DNA of 64,000 nucleotides from Diphasiastrum complanatum. Taxonomy: Eukaryota; Streptophyta; Lycopodiopsida; Lycopodiales; Lycopodiaceae. A program made the position numbers and the translations under genes. The notes beneath the pieces are model-generated. The model searched no databases and was not told the DNA's origin. It saw only the letters and a program-made list of their open reading frames with translations. Numbering within the stretch: position 1 is the stretch's first letter; each line of letters opens with the position of its first letter. The DNA lies in NCBI GenBank assembly GCA_029204225.1, contig CM055095.1:14600049-14664048 (forward strand), in the 5' to 3' direction. This document shows, piece by piece, positions 55,853 to 64,000 of this stretch.

Positions 55853-56927
55853 TGGGATGCAAGTGGGTCTTCAAGCTTAAGTTGAATAAAAATGGGAGAG
55901 TGAATATGATCCCACTCTTTACATTAAGTTTGATGATGTTGGTATTGTACTTTTACTCACTTATGTAGATGACATCATCATTAGTGGAAATAGTATTGAT
56001 GGTATTGAAAAAATCAAGATAGATCTATCCTTAGAGTTCAAGATGGTATATCTAGGGTGTCTTCACTTCATCTTAGGCATAGAGGTACTTAGAGGGTTTG
56101 ATTTTATCTTTATAAGTCAAGTAAACTATGCTCAAAGTCTTTTGAAGAAGTTTAAGATGGAAGTATGCAAAAGTGTTGACACACCAATGGAGCAAGATGT
56201 AAAAGTGCCAAATGAAGATGATGAAAGATCCTTCATGGACATCACTCTATTTAGGCAGCTTATAGGCTCCTTAATGTGGATCACTCTAACTAGACCAGAT
56301 CTTAGATTTAGTGTATGTAGGCTGAGCCAATCCATGCAAAAGCCATTGAATATCCATTGGAAAAAGGCTAAGAGGATTCTAAGATACATCTCGGGTACAT
56401 TGGATTTTGGGATTCTACATAGAGGAGATGTGATTAGCCTTCATGCATTTAGTGATTCAGATTTTTCAGGGGACAAGAGGGATAGGAAATCAACAAGTGC
56501 CTATTAAACTTTCATAGGAGAAGATGTGGTTTCATGGCTTTCAAAAAAGCAAGAAACTATATCTCTATCTTCAACCGAGGCCGAGTACAAAGCTTTGACA
56601 ACCACTACAAAGGAGGCACTTTGGATCAAGAGATTATTGGTGGAGCTAAAGATCATGGATTCAGAGGAGGCACCAATAATCTACAATGACAATATATCAG
56701 CCCAACACCTTGCATCTAACCCAATCTTCCATGCAATATCTAAGCACATTGAGATTGCCATCACTTTTGTGAGAGAAATGGTGCAAGCCAAGGAGATTGC
56801 TTTGGAGCATGTTCCAAGAAATGAATGTGTAGCTGATCTACTTACTAAACCACTTCAAAAGACACCTTTTATGAAGTTCATATCATCACTTGGAGTGATT
56901 AGTAAAGCAATGATTGAACCAAGCTAG
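55853..56927 (+). pseudogene. Copia-4 RT (internally deleted) and RNase H
   Basis: RT begins GCKWVFKLKLNKNGRVN and then jumps at about 55905 to DPTLYIKFDDVGIVLLLTYV, which carries the YVDDIIISG motif (about 55960-55990). The first palm motif with its catalytic Asp and roughly 120 residues are gone. It continues with the thumb (LEFKMVYLGCLHFILGIEV, SVDTPMEQDV, LIGSLMWITLTRPDL). RNase H starts near 56337 with SDSDFSGDKRD and SSTEAEYKAL. A TAA at about 56506 breaks the first half from 56526-56927, which ends with VADLLTKPLQKTPF and FISSLGVI. About 97% identical to the inverted RNase H at 31303-31850. Confidence 0.9.
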
Positions 56928-56941
56928 ATAGTGAAGATGAG

Positions 56942-57623
56942 TGTTAAAAATTCACAATTCTAGCTTGACTAGTTTTGGTCATATGACTTGTAAATAGTTA
57001 GATGGTCATGATGTGGCTTGTCACGCATGCCAAATAGCATAGGATTCCATTCATAAGGATGTTCTCAAGTAGGCCTAAGTGTTAGAACCTTTGGAATGAG
57101 TCCAAATTATGCTTAGATACAAGAGAGAAAAAATAGGAGCTATTTTTGGTAATTTTTGCATTGTTGAGGGATCTCCAAGATTCCAACCCTAATTTGGTAG
57201 GGATGAAAGATCCACCAAAATTAGCATTAGGGATAGGTTCAGGGCTACTCATACCTGCCCAAAATTGTGATGGATCATGTATATATAGGTGATGATATCT
57301 CACCAAAATCAATCAAGCAATTTCATGATTTTTCTCTCATAATGGTGCAATTGCTCTCTATGTTCATAATTGTTTGAGATCTTGTGATTACTAATGATTA
57401 TAGGATTGAATGTAGGCCTGGTGTACACTACTCAGACTATGGGAGGCCGTACTTTCACACGTGTGAAGCCTTCTTCAAGGATTTGGGCCATTTAGTGAGG
57501 TTCAAGCATAGATTTTTGATGGATTTTGATGGTTCAACTTGTGCTAATCTTATGAGATCATAATCTATTGTTTCCCTCATCATTTCAAGTGTTTTAGGAT
57601 CCTTATTTGCTGTAATTTTTACA
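56942..57623 (+). repeat. Copia-4 3' LTR
   Basis: Starts TGTTAAAAATTCACAATTC after a purine-rich tract, ends near TTTTTACA. TATATATA lies at 57280-57287, and the palindrome TTCACACGTGTGAA at 57454-57467, just after GGCCGTAC. The right end is inferred from the CA and from loss of similarity. Confidence 0.65.

Positions 57624-58658
<1,035 letters not shown>

Positions 58659-58749
<91 letters not shown>
58659..58749 (+). repeat. (GA)n microsatellite, 91 bp
   Basis: Uninterrupted GA. Confidence 0.95.
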
Positions 58750-62849
<4,100 letters not shown>

Positions 62850-63360
62850 TGTGCCTAGATTCAATTTGCAATAATAAAAACAAAACCACGCCAGCCCTGC
62901 CCGGTACAGGCCTCGCTAGGTTTGGAGAGACCCACCCCAGCAGCTGCTTCGGACCGAGCCTAGGCCATTGGCTGCTTACGAAGCGCCACATACCCCCATC
63001 CAAGATAAGATGCGACTATTTATTTTGGCACCGTCAGATCTCGAGTAATTTTACGGCATGGACATGATGGCCGTCAGATTGAAATTGACGGCGCGGATCG
63101 TTTGGGCAAATTTTAAAAGTATCTCGGGCACAGGGCATTGGGGGAAATTTGTTGGTGGTGACGTGACAAGCTCCAGTTGGATGATAGGGACCTGCTAAAT
63201 CGTGCCTGGCTGATGGATGATGATAGACGGGATGGGTAATGAATGATGACATGGGCATGCATGCATGCATACATGGATGGATGAGGTTCAGCATAGAGTC
63301 GTACGCTCCTATTCTAGAACACGATGATTGAAAGGACACTGGACACGTGGCGTTCTATGA
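62850..63360. promoter_or_regulatory. GC-richer, promoter-like segment
   Basis: Composition differs from the AT-rich surroundings. It contains GGACACGTGGCG (G-box/ABRE core) at about 63338-63349, GTGACGTGAC (as-1/CRE-like) at about 63158, two CCGTCAGAT elements at 63027 and 63070, and a GCATGCATGCATGC run at about 63255. No coding frame is supported; it could serve a gene beyond the window. Confidence 0.3.
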
Positions 63361-63623
63361 ATGGGAAAGTAATTTAATTAAACTTTAAACGTTTTAAATT
63401 ATAATAAAAAATTGAAAATTGTATCAGGATTCAAGGAATCCCAATATATGTGTCCAATTTAGACTCCCCAAATGGATTAAACAAACTAAATGATAAGTGA
63501 ATGGTTAGGTGTAGGGGAACCAGTGGGGTCGGTTGATTTTGCTCATGAACCCTCGGGCAAGCTTGGGAGGCCAAGCTGAGAGCTGACGAATTGAACTTGA
63601 CTTTTTGATTTATCTTCCCTTGA

Positions 63624-63730
63624 TATAGAGTGCCATGTCAACAACAAAAGTACAGTGTAACTTGCCTCGTGCCATGTCAACAATAGGTTACACCATGAAA
63701 TAATGTTGAGGTGGCACCCTCTATTGAGAC
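63624..63730. repeat. Imperfect fold-back repeat
   Basis: The left arm, ATAGAGTGCCATGTCAACA...GTGTAAC, pairs with the right arm, GGTTACACC...TGTTGAGGTGGCACCCTCTAT. Arms are about 40 bases and about 70% paired, with a ~25-base loop that contains another GTGCCATGTCAACA. Confidence 0.55.
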
Positions 63731-64000
63731 AAAAAAACCATCGAGCTTGCTTTCTAAATATTGGGAGGCGAATCTTCCTCCATATCTTCACAAGAAAGAT
63801 ATCAAAATGTTATTCACTTTTCTATGAACCTTTGAATATTTTGAGCCAATGTTGGTAGCAAGTTCCAATTGGGAATTTCATTCCTTCACAAAATAAAATC
63901 AAAATGATATTAATTTTTGTAGAAACATTTAGAGAATTGAAGTGGCATGTGATAAAAAATCAGCAGTAAAAATTAAAAAAGAGTTAGATACAGAAAGTGA
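63731..64000. other. Gene-free end of window
   Basis: AT-rich, nothing recognised. Confidence 0.4.

Overview
This window looks like plant nuclear DNA that is dominated by retrotransposons. The case for a plant rests on one intact, intronless PLS-type pentatricopeptide repeat (PPR) gene, many Copia and Gypsy elements primed by TGGTATCAGAGC- or TGGCGC-type sites, and long CT/GA and AT microsatellites. A decayed Penelope-like reverse transcriptase and the style of the PPR gene make me lean towards a seed-free vascular plant (fern or lycophyte). That is inference, and I cannot name a species.

Layout. 1-1.9 kb: Copia gag scraps and LTR pieces. 1.9-3.5 kb: Penelope-like reverse transcriptase remnant (minus). 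3.5-8.6 kb: a full-order but stop-riddled Copia element (Copia-1, plus) that cut into it. 8.6-10.5 kb: LTR-like debris, hairpins and a Copia RT scrap. 10.7-14.1 kb: Copia-2 (minus), with gag and protease fused to the post-integrase linker, lying against the RNase H tail and 3' LTR of a plus-strand Copia (14.1-14.5 kb). 15.5-17.6 kb: the PPR gene, the only convincing host gene, followed by a string of splice-site-like signals (18.0-19.1 kb). 19.5-20.7 kb: GC-rich, degenerately repeated DNA. 20.8-24.6 kb: mostly empty, with one truncated LTR.

24.6-35.7 kb is the best-resolved structure: two related Copia elements, one inserted inside the gag gene of the other. Both have four 822-827 bp LTR boundaries and their own 5-bp target duplications (CTAAA outside, CCTAT inside). 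The inner element is a chimera. Between its Copia gag and Copia protease it carries an inverted RNase H piece from a different Copia element and a piece of Gypsy gag-protease-RNase H. 36.5-44.5 kb holds Gypsy material: an LTR with its primer site, gag and protease on plus, then an integrase on minus. 46.1-46.9 kb is a solo LTR with an ATTTT duplication. 47.0-51.4 kb is Copia-3 (minus), inserted in a minus-strand Gypsy gag (51.4-52.9 kb). 53.9-57.6 kb is Copia-4 (plus), with an open gag-protease-integrase frame and an RT deletion. 57.6-64 kb has no recognisable gene. It holds three long CT/GA tracts, a GC-richer promoter-like stretch and a fold-back repeat.

The mobile elements share a leader feature. 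Several related LTR families carry a self-complementary CACACGTGTG between the TATA box or LTR body and the primer-binding site. No RNA genes, CRISPR arrays or bacterial features were seen. Boundaries of decayed elements are approximate unless a target duplication is stated.
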